Below, in pieces: positions 41,907-52,507 of a DNA stretch of 64,000 bases (position 1 is its first letter; each line of letters opens with the position of its first letter). This DNA is from DATCHW01 sp036508135 (GTDB lineage: Bacteria; Bacteroidota; Ignavibacteria; Tepidaquicellales; Tepidaquicellaceae): NCBI GenBank assembly GCA_036508135.1, contig DATCHW010000003.1, forward strand, positions 62,001-126,000, read 5' to 3'. Position numbers and translations under genes: made by a program. Below the pieces are notes generated by a model. The model saw only the letters and a program-made list of their open reading frames with translations. It searched no databases and was not told the DNA's origin.

Positions 41907-43187
41907 TTAATTTTTATATAATTTGCTCCATAATTTTTTTGACATTTCTTTAGAATAAGCTAAGATATCTTCTTCGTTAATATTGATTAATTTTTTATTT
42001 TGAACGATAAGTTTTCCTTTCGATATTACGCTTTCGATATGGGATGATTCGATACCGAAAATGAAGTGACCTATAAAATTATCCTTGTTTATTTCCGTAG
42101 GGGAATCATAATTCAGGATAACGAGATTATTCTCTCCGTCACCTTTGAAATCATTTTTATTGAGATAATTATGGACATTCCGTAATCTTTGGTAAACCGT
42201 CAATGCCTGAATTTCCTCAGCTTCCCTGCCCACAAGGAATGCAGATTTTGCAGAGCGCAGCATATCGCTGTGCATGCCGTCTGTACCATAAAAAATATTT
42301 TCGTTTAGTCCGTAAGAGTTAAAACTACCTACATTATTATTCATATTGCTTTCTGCATTCTGTACTATCCATGTATTCGAATTTTTTAATATCTCACGCT
42401 CCTGCATATTGATATTTACACAATGTGCGAGTATTGTTTTCTGAAAATTCATTACTCCTGCGTTATTGAACCTGTTAATTATTCTTTTACCATAATCACG
42501 AATAGTGAATTCCTGGTCGATAGAATCTTCAGCGGTATGAATATGAATACCCGAATCATATTTTTCCGATAATGCGACCGATTTCTTTAATAAATCATCG
42601 CCGACAGTAAAAGATGCGTGAAGTCCTACCAATCCCTGCCTGCCGGATTTAATATAATTTTCCGTTTCCGAAAGTCCCTTTTCTTTAGGAACTTCTCCAT
42701 CCCTGTCTGATAATTCTATACAAAGTAAATGTGATAAACCTATTTCATCGAGAGCCCCGGCAATTATTTCAAGTGAGCCTTCAACAGCGAATGGTGATGA
42801 ATGGTGGTCGATTACAAACGTAACACCATTTTTGGCACAGTACATTCCTGTAACAAGTGCACTTGCCTTTATCATTTCGGCATCGAGTTTCTTATCGAGT
42901 TCCCACCATATAAATTTTAGAATTTCAAAAAAGTTTTTGGGTGCAGCCGGAGAGGGTGTCATTCCGCGTGCGAGAGCTGAATAAATATGATGATGTCCGC
43001 AGGCAAATGATTTTGTAACAAGTTTATCTTTGCAGTCGATAACAATATCCGTGTCGCTTATTACTGCCGGAATTTCTCTGATAAATTCTAATTTTCCGTC
43101 ATCGCCTTTATTGACTTTTAAATTTGTCTCGACAAATTCCAGTGTCTGCCAGTCTATATATGTAGTATTTTTTAAGTATATCGCCAT
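41907..43187 (-). CDS. ssnA: SsnA-like amidohydrolase (aminohydrolase of the purine cluster)
   Basis: A 426-residue amidohydrolase of the SsnA type. 'VTKSFACGHHHIYSALARGM' holds the first metal-site histidines, 'GVTFVIDHHSSPFAVEGSL' follows, then 'HIHTAEDSIDQ' and 'KTILAHCVNIN' with later metal-site His residues, and 'FYGTDGMHSDM' with the catalytic Asp. SsnA is thought to hydrolyse or deaminate a ring intermediate of purine breakdown. Its start codon directly follows the stop of the xanthine dehydrogenase gene. The usual amidohydrolase HxH is 'GHHHIY', which is intact. Confidence 0.9.
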   Translation of the reverse strand: MAIYLKNTTYIDWQTLEFVETNLKVNKGDDGKLEFIREIPAVISDTDIVIDCKDKLVTKSFACGHHHIYSALARGMTPSPAAPKNFFEILKFIWWELDKKLDAEMIKASALVTGMYCAKNGVTFVIDHHSSPFAVEGSLEIIAGALDEIGLSHLLCIELSDRDGEVPKEKGLSETENYIKSGRQGLVGLHASFTVGDDLLKKSVALSEKYDSGIHIHTAEDSIDQEFTIRDYGKRIINRFNNAGVMNFQKTILAHCVNINMQEREILKNSNTWIVQNAESNMNNNVGSFNSYGLNENIFYGTDGMHSDMLRSAKSAFLVGREAEEIQALTVYQRLRNVHNYLNKNDFKGDGENNLVILNYDSPTEINKDNFIGHFIFGIESSHIESVISKGKLIVQNKKLININEEDILAYSKEMSKKLWSKLYKN

Positions 43188-45764
43188 TTACTTATAATTA
43201 TTTTTTATTTCCCTTAATTTCTTCATCGGAAGTTTTGTTCTTCTGATTCCGTCAAACTGATACAATGCATTTGCAACTGCGCCTGCGGTAGGAACCATTC
43301 CTATTTCTCCCACTCCCTTCGCTCCGAAAGGTCCGAGCGGGTCTTTCACTTCAACTCCAATCACAACCACCTCAGGCATATCTTTTGCTTTATACAATCC
43401 TAAGTCTTTATACTTTGTGCTTACTGGTCTTCCGTCTTTCAAAACAAGTTCTTCTGTTAAAGCGTACCCCAATCCCATACAAACAGAACCTTCCATCTGT
43501 CCTTCGAAGAGTGTCGGATTCATGATTTTACCGGCATCGTGAGCAGCAATAACTTTTTCCACCTGACCTTTATCATTCAATGCCACCAGTTGAGTAGCGT
43601 AGCTGTAAGAGTAGTGAGTAATAACTTCCCCCGGATCTCCCGGCTTTGTTGTCTTATCATAAATCCAGCTGCCTTCATATACTTTTCCCGAAAGTTCAGC
43701 AAGTGATTTTGTTTTAAGGTCTTCTTTCAAAGGCTTGCAAGTTTCGATAATTGCATTTCCAACAAGGGATGTACCTCTTGAAGCAGTTGTCATTCCTGTC
43801 ACCGCGGCATATTTAGTATCAACTTTCACTTCCACGAATTCGGGGTCAATTCCGGTTTCTTCACAAAAGGATTGGAGAGCCATAGTGTGTACCCCTTGTC
43901 CCATTTCAGTCCAGCCGTGATGTATTACAATATGTGACGGAGATTTTAATTCAATTTTGACATTACTAAAATCGGGCATTCCGTTTCCGATTCCTGTGTT
44001 CTTGATTCCGCAGGCAAGTCCTGCATATTTGGTTTTATAAAATTCATCTTTCACTGCGAGCAGTGTTTCCCTAACTCCAACACCCGATTTGAGAATTTGC
44101 CCTGTTGCAGTCATACTGCCGTTTACCAGAGCATTATCGTATCTGAATTTCCATCTGTCAAAATTTCCAAGTTCGCAAAGTTCGTCGATGCAGGATTCCA
44201 TTGCAAAAACTGACTGCGGAACGCCGAATCCGCGCATAGCACCGCAAGGGATATTATTTGTATAGATTGTTTTTGAAATAACATCAACAGCGGGAACATT
44301 ATAAGCCCCTGTAGCATGACCTGCGGCTCGTTCGAGAACTTTCATACCGACAGATGCATAGGCACCGGAATCTCCGAGAATTCTTGCTTTTACAGCTGTA
44401 AGTATTCCTTGTTTATTACAGCCAACCTGATACTCCATATAAAGCGGATGCCTTTTCGGATGGCACATTATCGATTCATCCCGAGTATATGCCACCCTGA
44501 CAGGTTTTTTAAGTAAATAAGCAAAAAGTGCTGCGTGCCCCTGAACGGACATATCTTCTTTGCCGCCGAATCCGCCGCCGTTTGGAACAAGTATTACATT
44601 TACTTTTTCTTCGGGCAATCCCAATAATTCTGAAATCTGCCTCTGGTCTTCATAAACCCCCTGGCTCTGTGAGTGAACCTGTATTCCGTCTTTTTCCCAG
44701 GATAGAGCAACGGCGCATTCAGGTTCGAGATAAGCGTGTTCAATGATTTGTGTTTCAAAAACTCTGCTGACTTTATAATCAGAATTTTTTATTACTTCCT
44801 CTGCATCGCCTCCCCTGTAAATTATACATTCGTCGAGAAGGTTTCCATTCGGATGTATTTTTATTTCGCTTTCAAGTGCCTTGTGTACATCCGTTAATGC
44901 TTCAAGGATTTCATATTCAACTTTTATTTTTTTCACGGCTTCGCGGGCAATATCTTCTGTCTCCGCAACCACACCTGCAAGCACATCTCCTATATATCTT
45001 GTCGTTTCCCCTTCTGCTATCATCAAATCCCAGTCGTCAACAATCAAGCCAATATTTCTTTTTCCCGGAACATCTTTTGCCGTGAAAATTTTTACAACAC
45101 CTTTTATTTTTTCTGCTTCTATGAAATCTATTTTTTTTACAATTGCTCGCGGATGGTCGCTGAATTTAAGAGCCCCGTGAAGCATACCGTTGAATTTTAA
45201 ATCACAAACGAATGGTCTGAAACCTATTGCTGTCTCGTATGCTTGATATTTCGGGTATCTCGTTCCGACTTTTCCGGTCTGCGTTTTTGGTGCAAAGCGC
45301 TCTTCGCCGCTCATCACTTTTGAAGCGAATTCAATTGCTTCAACAATTTTAATATATCCCGTGCAGCGGCAAAGGTTAAATTTTAATGCATCTAATATTT
45401 CTTTTCTTGTAGGATTCGGATTTGTTTCCAGTAATACTTTTGTTCTCATTAAGAATCCCGGAGTGCAGAATCCGCATTGCACGGCGCCCTTTTCAACAAA
45501 TATTTTCCCGAGAATCTGACGCAAATGTTCATGTAAACCCTCAATAGTAATGACATTCCCACCCTTCACTTTCTTCATAGGAGTAACGCAGGAAAGAACT
45601 GCCTTTCCATTCAGTTCGACCATACAGGTTCCGCAGTATGCCTGGCAGGAACAGCCGTCCTTCGGTGAAGTTATTCCTTCGTACTCACGGAGATATTTAA
45701 GAAGAGAAATATTTTCATCCCCATTGAAAGTTTTTTGCTCGCTATTTAAGGTGAAAGATATCAT
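43188..45764 (-). CDS. xdhD: Selenium-dependent-type xanthine dehydrogenase (fused 2Fe-2S and Mo subunits)
   Basis: An 858-residue molybdenum hydroxylase. The N-terminal ~160 residues bind two [2Fe-2S] clusters: 'GCSCQAYCGTC' (about 37-47) and 'CGFCTPGFLMR' with 'LCRCTGY'. The Mo domain (about 175-850) has 'GGGFGGKEDMSVQGHA', 'AMRGFGVPQSVFAMES' and the catalytic Glu in 'KGVGEIGMVPTAGAV'. It lacks the FAD domain of ordinary XdhA, as in the Se-dependent family associated with ygfK. YgfK may supply or take electrons. XdhC and MocA-like proteins encoded at 24-25.7 kb likely mature it. Confidence 0.9.
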   Translation of the reverse strand: MISFTLNSEQKTFNGDENISLLKYLREYEGITSPKDGCSCQAYCGTCMVELNGKAVLSCVTPMKKVKGGNVITIEGLHEHLRQILGKIFVEKGAVQCGFCTPGFLMRTKVLLETNPNPTRKEILDALKFNLCRCTGYIKIVEAIEFASKVMSGEERFAPKTQTGKVGTRYPKYQAYETAIGFRPFVCDLKFNGMLHGALKFSDHPRAIVKKIDFIEAEKIKGVVKIFTAKDVPGKRNIGLIVDDWDLMIAEGETTRYIGDVLAGVVAETEDIAREAVKKIKVEYEILEALTDVHKALESEIKIHPNGNLLDECIIYRGGDAEEVIKNSDYKVSRVFETQIIEHAYLEPECAVALSWEKDGIQVHSQSQGVYEDQRQISELLGLPEEKVNVILVPNGGGFGGKEDMSVQGHAALFAYLLKKPVRVAYTRDESIMCHPKRHPLYMEYQVGCNKQGILTAVKARILGDSGAYASVGMKVLERAAGHATGAYNVPAVDVISKTIYTNNIPCGAMRGFGVPQSVFAMESCIDELCELGNFDRWKFRYDNALVNGSMTATGQILKSGVGVRETLLAVKDEFYKTKYAGLACGIKNTGIGNGMPDFSNVKIELKSPSHIVIHHGWTEMGQGVHTMALQSFCEETGIDPEFVEVKVDTKYAAVTGMTTASRGTSLVGNAIIETCKPLKEDLKTKSLAELSGKVYEGSWIYDKTTKPGDPGEVITHYSYSYATQLVALNDKGQVEKVIAAHDAGKIMNPTLFEGQMEGSVCMGLGYALTEELVLKDGRPVSTKYKDLGLYKAKDMPEVVVIGVEVKDPLGPFGAKGVGEIGMVPTAGAVANALYQFDGIRRTKLPMKKLREIKNNYK

Positions 45765-45776
45765 TAAAAAAAACTT

Positions 45777-46970
45777 TTAAATTCTGTTCACTACTTTTTC
45801 AAAATTATCGGTGTCCGTATCGCCCTCCGTATTAATAAGTAAGATATCGGAATTTTCATTAATTCCCAACTTATTTTTTGCATCCGCCAAAACCGGATTC
45901 TGACATAGAGCGAGAAACCCTGCCAAACCTGCAGAACCCGATTCTCCCGAAATAATTTTTTCATCATTTCCTGACGGATGATAATACATTCTCATAGCAT
46001 CTTCTGCATATTTATCAGATACTGACAGGAAAAAATCCATACCATCTTTAATAATTTTCCAGGCAAGAGGTGAAGGGATACCGCAGTTAAGACCCGCCAT
46101 TATTGATTCCTGCTTACCTCTTGTTGGCAGCGGAGAGCCGTTCCCATATTTAACTGATTCTAGAAAACAATCGCTATCAACCGGCTCGACGCTTATCAAT
46201 TTAGGTTTTTTACTGCCATATCCTGAGACAAAATGGAATGTTCCTGCGGCAGAAAGTCCGCCTACACCGGATTGAAGAAAAACAAAATCCGGAAGTTCCA
46301 ATTTTTGAGTTTTTATTTGTTCTTCAATCTCATTAAAGATAGTTGTATATCCAAGCAGAATAAAACCGGGAATTTCCATATAACCCGGGTATGCCGTATC
46401 CGAGATCACCTGCCAGCCGTTTTTTTTGGAGTCCTGTGCGACTCTTGATACGCAATCATCAAACGTCCCGTCAACAAGAACAACTTCTCCATTTTCCGCA
46501 TATATACTATCGATTCTTGATTTTGCAGTATTGGAAGGCATATAAATAATTGCTTTTTGTTTTAATTTGTTTGCAGTCCAGGCAACGGCTCTGCCGTGAT
46601 TACCGTCGGTAGCAGCGCAGAAAGTGAATTTGCCGAGTTTGGTTTTAATATCGGCTTTAAAAAATTCGTCTGCCTTCAGTTCACTACCGTAATTATTTCT
46701 CCACTTCTTATTTATCGTTCTGAAAATAGCATAAGATGCACCGAGCGCCTTGAATGCTTTAATTCCGAATCTCAGGGATTCATCTTTTACATATACATTT
46801 CTGACGTTTAAATCCTTTGCAAGAGATTCCAAAGAAATCAAAGGGGTAGGATTATACCCTTCGATTGATTTATGAAAACCAATCATATCAGAACTTTTGA
46901 GAAATGCAAATTCCTCTTCGCTCCAGTCCGGATTTTTTTTACAATATTTATTAAAACTATATTCGCACAT
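45777..46970 (-). CDS. ygeX: Diaminopropionate ammonia-lyase (YgeX)
   Basis: A 397-residue PLP enzyme that splits 2,3-diaminopropionate to pyruvate and two ammonia. 'VKDESLRFGIKAFKALGASYA' carries the likely PLP lysine (Lys74). 'FCAATDGNHGRAVAWTA', 'SGVGGLSAAGTFHF' and 'SGESGSAGLAGFLAL' are the other fold-type II motifs. In the purine cluster it would release carbon as pyruvate. It lies 6 bases from ygfK and 12 from xdhD, firmly within the operon. Confidence 0.93.
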   Translation of the reverse strand: MCEYSFNKYCKKNPDWSEEEFAFLKSSDMIGFHKSIEGYNPTPLISLESLAKDLNVRNVYVKDESLRFGIKAFKALGASYAIFRTINKKWRNNYGSELKADEFFKADIKTKLGKFTFCAATDGNHGRAVAWTANKLKQKAIIYMPSNTAKSRIDSIYAENGEVVLVDGTFDDCVSRVAQDSKKNGWQVISDTAYPGYMEIPGFILLGYTTIFNEIEEQIKTQKLELPDFVFLQSGVGGLSAAGTFHFVSGYGSKKPKLISVEPVDSDCFLESVKYGNGSPLPTRGKQESIMAGLNCGIPSPLAWKIIKDGMDFFLSVSDKYAEDAMRMYYHPSGNDEKIISGESGSAGLAGFLALCQNPVLADAKNKLGINENSDILLINTEGDTDTDNFEKVVNRI

Positions 46971-46976
46971 AAGATA

Positions 46977-49900
46977 TCATACAAATAAATATTGGGGTAA
47001 ATTTTTCATCAGAACACTCATCTTTGAAGCATTATCTAATGTTATTTCACCCTCAAAATCATTTTTCAATTTCACATCAAGGCAGTCGAGACTTTTTAAA
47101 CCCAATTTAATATCAAAATTACTGCTCATATATAAATAGTGATCTTTATTTAATGTTAATTTTTCCAAAGCCATATCCGATTTATATATAATATATCTGT
47201 TTCCGTTTTCTTCCGAAGTAAAGTATCCCTCTTCGCTGCTTTTCATTAATTCATTTTCATTAAGGAAGAGACGGGGTTTATCTTTATAAGGTGCTCCGTT
47301 TGTAGGGCAGAATGTTGTGCAATTGCCGCATTCATTACAGAAATCCTGTATGTTTAAAACCTGCGGTTGCTGATTAACCCGGAACACTTTATCCTGTATA
47401 AAACTTACATTGTTTCTATTTACAATGATTTTTTTCAGATTGTATTCTTCCGGATTTATTTCATAAGAAATATTTGCACGATTAGGGCAAACAGATACGC
47501 ATACATTGCAAACAGTATCACAATATAAACACCTTGAAGCCTCGATTTTTGCTGCTTCAGACGTCAGGGGTTGAGTAACTACGTGAAAATTATTTCTTTC
47601 AAAGATATGTGTCTCAATAATTTCTTTTCCGAACACTCTTGAAGCATTTTTTCTCTGGTATTCTTCTTTTGATATTTCCCTTATAGATGCTGAATAATCA
47701 TCAGGCAGTTTTCCGCCGGATTTTTTAATGATTTCATACGCTGCATTTTTTCCGTCCGCAATTGCCTTTATAAGTGTTGAAGCACCTCTTAATGCATCAC
47801 CTCCCAGGTATACATTTTCATACTGAGTCTGATATGTTTCGGGATTAACATTCAGAGATTCCAGGAATTCGGATGCAATATCCTGTCCTATTGCAGGAAT
47901 AATATTATCAAAAAACATTTCGAAGTCAGAGTTTTGGATTTTCACAGGTTTGGCTCTTCCGCTTTTATCTATTCCTGTAAGTTCCATTTTATGGCAAACG
48001 AGTTTCAGCTTCCCGTTTTCGGAAATTATTCCGGAAGGTGCCGTTAGTTCAAGTAATTGAACGCCTTCATCAAGCATTGATTTTATTTCATCCTTATCGG
48101 CAGGCATTTCTTTCCTCGTTCTGCGGTATATCAGTGTAACTTTTCCATTTTCACCTGCTATTCTTTTAGCGGTCCGGGCTGTATCTATCGCTGTATTTCC
48201 GCCGCCAATCACTGCAATGTTTTTACCGGATTCAATTTTTATTTTTTTCTTTACGTCCGATAAAAATCCGAGAGCATCAAATACACTTTCATTCTTCTCA
48301 CCTTCGATATTCATTTTTTTGCTTTTCTGTGCACCTACAGCAATATAAAGATAATTGCTATCCAACTTTTCTATCAGCTTCTTTATTTCTTCATCATTTA
48401 TTTTCCTGTCATAAATAAATTTCACTCCGAGTTTTTCTATTCTTTCAATGTCTTTTTTAATAGCTTCTTTTGACAAACGGAATTCGGGAATTGCATCAGA
48501 GACCATACCACCGGCGAATCCTTTTGAATCATTTACTTCAACTTCAAATCCTTCAATCGCGAGGAAATATGCGGCAGATAAACCTGATGGACCTGCTCCG
48601 ATAATAGAAACTTTTTTTCCGTTTTTTCCTTTTACGGCGAGAACTTTCTCTTTTGCATTTTCCGAAACGAATCTTTTTATTTCCCTTATAAGTAAAGAAT
48701 TATCGTAATTTATTCTTGTGCATTTGGTCTGGCATTGGTGGTCGCATATCATTCCCGTAACCGACGGAAAAGGATTACTCTTTAAAATCACCTGATATGC
48801 TTTATCAATATTGCCAATCGAGGTACAGTACATATAATCAGGGATATCCTGACTGTCGGGGCATGTATAAACACACGGCGCCTTTACGCAGTCGAATTCA
48901 TTGAGTTCTCTGTTTGTCTTGATAGTCGTTCCGGTAAAAAATGATTTGCGATAATATTTATCATACTTGACTTTTTCAGCATAGATGTTAAGATTATTCC
49001 ATGCTGCAAGTTTGACATTATCTGTTTTCTCAATACTTTTTTTGATTATAAACTCATCAATATTTTTAGCCCCGAGTTTTTGAAATTCAGATTTAGTATT
49101 ATCGAGATACTGAATTTGCCTCGCATAGCCTCCGGGTTTCAGAAGGTCGGAGCATACAGTAACAGGTTTTATTCCACATGCAAGGATTTCCGGAATATTA
49201 AAACAATCGGCACCTGCCGAAAAAGAAATGTCGAGATTACCGTCGAATTCATTCCGGAGTTTTTCCGCAACTGCAATACTGACGGGATGGAGCGCGCGTC
49301 CGCTCATATACATCATTTTTTCTTTTTCCGGAAATATAGTTTTGTTATTAACAGATTCGAGCGTGTTAGTTAATTTAATTGAAAAATCTACTTCGTTTTC
49401 CTCTGATACTTGTATCAACGATTTAATGATTTTAATCGCATCAGAGAATTTCAAATCGTGTTCGAACGCTTCTTTCGGTACGATTGTATCGTAACCAAGT
49501 TTTGTTTTCAGGATATCATTAAGTTCATCACGTCCGAGAAGAGTTGGATTTAACTTAACCGTTGTATGAAGTTTCTTTTCAACAATCAGATATTTTGCAA
49601 TTTTTTCAATTTCATCCGGAGGACAACCGTGCATCGTGGATAAGGTGATATTATCCGATACCTTGTACGGTATATTAATTTCTTTTATTGACGGATAAAT
49701 TTTTTCGAGAATATTCAGTTTTTCATCTAATTCATTTTTTGCATTTGACATCAGATTAAAGAACTCCTGTACATTTTCTTTTAATATTCCATCAAGGTTA
49801 TACCCTGCACTCATATTAAATATGCAATTAATATCTTCACCCCACCCGAATTTATGATTCAGGATGTGAATAATTATCCATGCATCAAGGTACTGTCCGA

Positions 49901-50258
49901 AAGATTGTTTAAGTTTAAGTTCCTGCGACCATTCACAGTTATAACCTTCATCTTCCATATCGATACAGGGTTTCGAAACCTCAAGATCATCAAGCGTTTG
50001 CACGGTTTTAAGCTCGATGTATCTCGAACCTGTAAGATAAGCAGTAATGATATTCTGAGACAATTGAGTATGTGGACCTGCGGCAACTCCGATTGGTGTA
50101 TCAAGGATTTTCCCATAACGCTTCATTTTGAATACGTCATCTGCCTTAGGGTTGAAAAAGAGGTTTTTGGTTATTCCGAAAATCTGTCCGGATTTTTCCT
50201 CTTCAAGAATCCATTTGAGAAGTTTATCTGCCGGTAATATAGAAAACCTGTCTGACAA
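46977..50258 (-). CDS. ygfK: YgfK-type multi-domain flavin/iron-sulfur oxidoreductase
   Basis: A 1093-residue 'putative selenate reductase subunit'. The N-terminal ~430 residues are a dihydroorotate-dehydrogenase-like barrel ('GVAAGPHTQLSQNIITAYL', 'TLSTMHGCPPDEIEKI'). A Cys cluster follows ('CVKAPCVYTCPDSQDIPDYM'), then a GltD-like region with two dinucleotide motifs ('SIIGAGPSGLSAAYFLA', 'IAVIGGGNTAIDTARTA'). Near the C-terminus are 'YCDTVCNVCVSVCPNRA' and 'CNECGNCTTFCPTNG', two [4Fe-4S] clusters. In purine degraders it is thought to transfer electrons to or from the ring intermediates. The start is one base from the ygeW stop. Confidence 0.93.
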   Translation of the reverse strand: MSDRFSILPADKLLKWILEEEKSGQIFGITKNLFFNPKADDVFKMKRYGKILDTPIGVAAGPHTQLSQNIITAYLTGSRYIELKTVQTLDDLEVSKPCIDMEDEGYNCEWSQELKLKQSFGQYLDAWIIIHILNHKFGWGEDINCIFNMSAGYNLDGILKENVQEFFNLMSNAKNELDEKLNILEKIYPSIKEINIPYKVSDNITLSTMHGCPPDEIEKIAKYLIVEKKLHTTVKLNPTLLGRDELNDILKTKLGYDTIVPKEAFEHDLKFSDAIKIIKSLIQVSEENEVDFSIKLTNTLESVNNKTIFPEKEKMMYMSGRALHPVSIAVAEKLRNEFDGNLDISFSAGADCFNIPEILACGIKPVTVCSDLLKPGGYARQIQYLDNTKSEFQKLGAKNIDEFIIKKSIEKTDNVKLAAWNNLNIYAEKVKYDKYYRKSFFTGTTIKTNRELNEFDCVKAPCVYTCPDSQDIPDYMYCTSIGNIDKAYQVILKSNPFPSVTGMICDHQCQTKCTRINYDNSLLIREIKRFVSENAKEKVLAVKGKNGKKVSIIGAGPSGLSAAYFLAIEGFEVEVNDSKGFAGGMVSDAIPEFRLSKEAIKKDIERIEKLGVKFIYDRKINDEEIKKLIEKLDSNYLYIAVGAQKSKKMNIEGEKNESVFDALGFLSDVKKKIKIESGKNIAVIGGGNTAIDTARTAKRIAGENGKVTLIYRRTRKEMPADKDEIKSMLDEGVQLLELTAPSGIISENGKLKLVCHKMELTGIDKSGRAKPVKIQNSDFEMFFDNIIPAIGQDIASEFLESLNVNPETYQTQYENVYLGGDALRGASTLIKAIADGKNAAYEIIKKSGGKLPDDYSASIREISKEEYQRKNASRVFGKEIIETHIFERNNFHVVTQPLTSEAAKIEASRCLYCDTVCNVCVSVCPNRANISYEINPEEYNLKKIIVNRNNVSFIQDKVFRVNQQPQVLNIQDFCNECGNCTTFCPTNGAPYKDKPRLFLNENELMKSSEEGYFTSEENGNRYIIYKSDMALEKLTLNKDHYLYMSSNFDIKLGLKSLDCLDVKLKNDFEGEITLDNASKMSVLMKNLPQYLFV

Positions 50259-50259
50259 A

Positions 50260-51279
50260 TTATCTGCCGCCCATAGTTAGTGCCATAATGGCTTTTGCCG
50301 TATGGAGTCTGTTTTCGGCTTCATCGTAAACGATTGAAATATTTTCATCGTCAATCACTTCGTCCGTAACTTCCCTGTTTCTATCTGCAGGAAGTGCGTG
50401 CATAAGTTTTACATTTTTATTTGCAAGTTTAATTCTTCTGCGGTCGCAAATCCAGTTCTTATGTTTTTCAAGACTGGAAGACATTTCTTTTTTGCATGCA
50501 TCTTCATTTGCAAGATAGTCTTCCATTGTATAGTGTCCGAATCCGCCCCAGTTCTTTGGTATAACGATATGAGCACCTTCAAAAGCTTCATCCATATTAT
50601 TTGTGAACTTCAGTTTTGAACCTGAAGCTTTAGCATTCATCTTTGCCTGCTCAACAATATCTTTGCTCATAGGAAATTCTTTCGGATGTGCAACCGTCAC
50701 ATCTATTCCGTATCTTGGAAAGAGAAGTATCTGGGTTTGCGGGACCGATAATGGCTTTGCGTGAGACTTTGCATAAGCCCAGGAAATTGTCACTTTCAAG
50801 CCTTTCGGCTCTTTACCGAAATATTCAAAAATCGTCATAAGGTCTGCAAGTCCCTGAAACGGATGATAAACATCATCCTGAAGAGACATTACCGGAACTG
50901 TTGCGTGTTTTGCCATTTCGTTCAGGTATTTATTCCCGATACCGTAAAAACAATTTCTTGATGCAATACCGTGTCCCATTCTCGAAAGAATGATTGAAGT
51001 ATCTTTAGCTGATTCACCGTGTGACAACTGCATCTTATCTTCGGTAAGGTCGTGTGCGTGCCCGCCAAGCTGTGTCATACCGGCTTCCATAGAATTTCTT
51101 GTCCTTGTTGACTGTTCGAAAAAAATCATGAACAGTGTTTTATCGGGTAGATGCCTGTGGGGTTCTCCCGCAGCAAATTTCCTTTTTAAATCGAATGACA
51201 AATCGAATACGGTGTCAAGCTCCTGCTTTGACCATTCTTCGTGGTTAATAAAATGTTTATTTCTGAATATTGTTTTCAT
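50260..51279 (-). CDS. ygeW: YgeW-type knotted carbamoyltransferase
   Basis: A 339-residue ATCase/OTCase-fold enzyme. 'FEQSTRTRNSMEAGMTQLGGHA' is the carbamoyl-phosphate loop, 'PVMSLQDDVYHPFQGLADLMTI' replaces the usual HPxQ region, 'HALPADRNREVTDEV' is the C-terminal loop, and 'KGLKVTISWAYAKSHAKPLSVPQ' is typical of the YgeW group. It would handle a carbamoyl group released from the purine ring, with a carbamate kinase not seen in this window. It sits between ygeY (40 bases) and ygfK (1 base). Confidence 0.93.
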   Translation of the reverse strand: MKTIFRNKHFINHEEWSKQELDTVFDLSFDLKRKFAAGEPHRHLPDKTLFMIFFEQSTRTRNSMEAGMTQLGGHAHDLTEDKMQLSHGESAKDTSIILSRMGHGIASRNCFYGIGNKYLNEMAKHATVPVMSLQDDVYHPFQGLADLMTIFEYFGKEPKGLKVTISWAYAKSHAKPLSVPQTQILLFPRYGIDVTVAHPKEFPMSKDIVEQAKMNAKASGSKLKFTNNMDEAFEGAHIVIPKNWGGFGHYTMEDYLANEDACKKEMSSSLEKHKNWICDRRRIKLANKNVKLMHALPADRNREVTDEVIDDENISIVYDEAENRLHTAKAIMALTMGGR

Positions 51280-51319
51280 AAAATTATTTTTATTGGTTTA
51301 AAATATTTTCTGTAATAAA

Positions 51320-52507
51320 TTATATCAGGTATGCATACATTGCATAGAATGCTGATGCCGTTACTAAATCTTCAATCGGTGTCTTCTCATCCGGAGCATG
51401 CGCCATTACTTCATTTCCCGGACCAAAGCCGATTGTAGGAATTTTATATATTCCGTTTGTGACAACTCCGTTAGTAGAGAATGTCCACTTATCAATGACA
51501 GGATCTTTTCCGAATAGATCTTTATATGCTTTCACCCCTGTTTGAACTGCGATGTGATTTTCTTCAAGTTTCCATGTCGGATAATATTTTTCCATTCCGT
51601 ACTCAAGACCTGTATATGCCATTTCTTTATATCCAAGCACTTTCACTTTAGCATCAACTCCTTTGATAAGTTCTTCAATCTCTTCAACCGCGGATTCTTT
51701 TGTTTCACCCCAGGTGAGTCTTCTATCGAGGTGAATCTTTGCATAATCAGCGACCGCACACAGGGACGGGCTTCCGGAAACAAATTCTGAAATTGTAACG
51801 GAACCTTTCCCGAGAAATTCATCATAAGCAAGACGTTCATTTAATTTTTCTATGTCAAGACAGGTTTTTGAAGCCATATAAACTGCGTTTTTTCCTCTTT
51901 CGGGAGCAGAGCCGTGAGATGAGAGACCTTTAAATATTACATTCATTTCCATTCTTCCTCTATGTCCGCGGTATATACTGCAATTTGTCGGTTCGGTGAT
52001 AATTACAAAATCCGGTTTAATTTTATCCTCTTCAACAATATATTTCCAGCAAAGACCGTCGCAGTCTTCTTCAATTACCGTACAAGTGAAATAAATTGTG
52101 AGGTCTTTATCGAAATTCAAATCCTTTAAAATTTTTCCTGATGTTATCATAGCAGCGGCACCGCCCTTCTGGTCAACACTCCCCCTGCCGTGAACAAAAC
52201 CGTCTTTTATTAATCCGGAAAACGGGTCTAAATGCCAGTTCTCAATATTTCCTGTATCAACAGTATCTATATGGGCATCTATTGCAAAAATTTTTTTGCC
52301 TATACCAATTCTTCCAATAACATTTCCAAGCCCGTCAATTTTCACTTCATCAAATCCCGCCGATTCCATTTGCTGTTTAAGTTTAAGGCAAACATCTTTT
52401 TCACCTGTGCTTAGGGATTTAATTTTAACGATGTCCGATAAATTATTAGCAGTAAAATCACTGTATTTTGATGATAATTCTTTGATTTTATTAGTTATTT
52501 CACCCAT
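51320..52507 (-). CDS. ygeY: YgeY-type M20 family hydrolase
   Basis: A 395-residue M20 metallopeptidase-like hydrolase, annotated in families as 'selenium metabolism hydrolase'. Metal-site motifs are 'FAIDAHIDTVDTG' (His-x-Asp), 'GRGSVDQKGGAAAMI' (bridging Asp) and 'CTVIEEDCDGLCW' (catalytic Glu pair); 'GPGNEVMAHAPDEKTPI' gives the last His. It would deacylate a ring-opened purine intermediate. It is the first gene of the operon, so the promoter should be in the 95 bases between it and the divergent region up to 52602. Confidence 0.92.
   Translation of the reverse strand: MGEITNKIKELSSKYSDFTANNLSDIVKIKSLSTGEKDVCLKLKQQMESAGFDEVKIDGLGNVIGRIGIGKKIFAIDAHIDTVDTGNIENWHLDPFSGLIKDGFVHGRGSVDQKGGAAAMITSGKILKDLNFDKDLTIYFTCTVIEEDCDGLCWKYIVEEDKIKPDFVIITEPTNCSIYRGHRGRMEMNVIFKGLSSHGSAPERGKNAVYMASKTCLDIEKLNERLAYDEFLGKGSVTISEFVSGSPSLCAVADYAKIHLDRRLTWGETKESAVEEIEELIKGVDAKVKVLGYKEMAYTGLEYGMEKYYPTWKLEENHIAVQTGVKAYKDLFGKDPVIDKWTFSTNGVVTNGIYKIPTIGFGPGNEVMAHAPDEKTPIEDLVTASAFYAMYAYLI

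Noticed and set aside
44123..45180. Several long frames opposite the xanthine dehydrogenase genes
   Set aside because: They are complementary-frame shadows of strongly conserved genes; none has protein-like composition or a start context.
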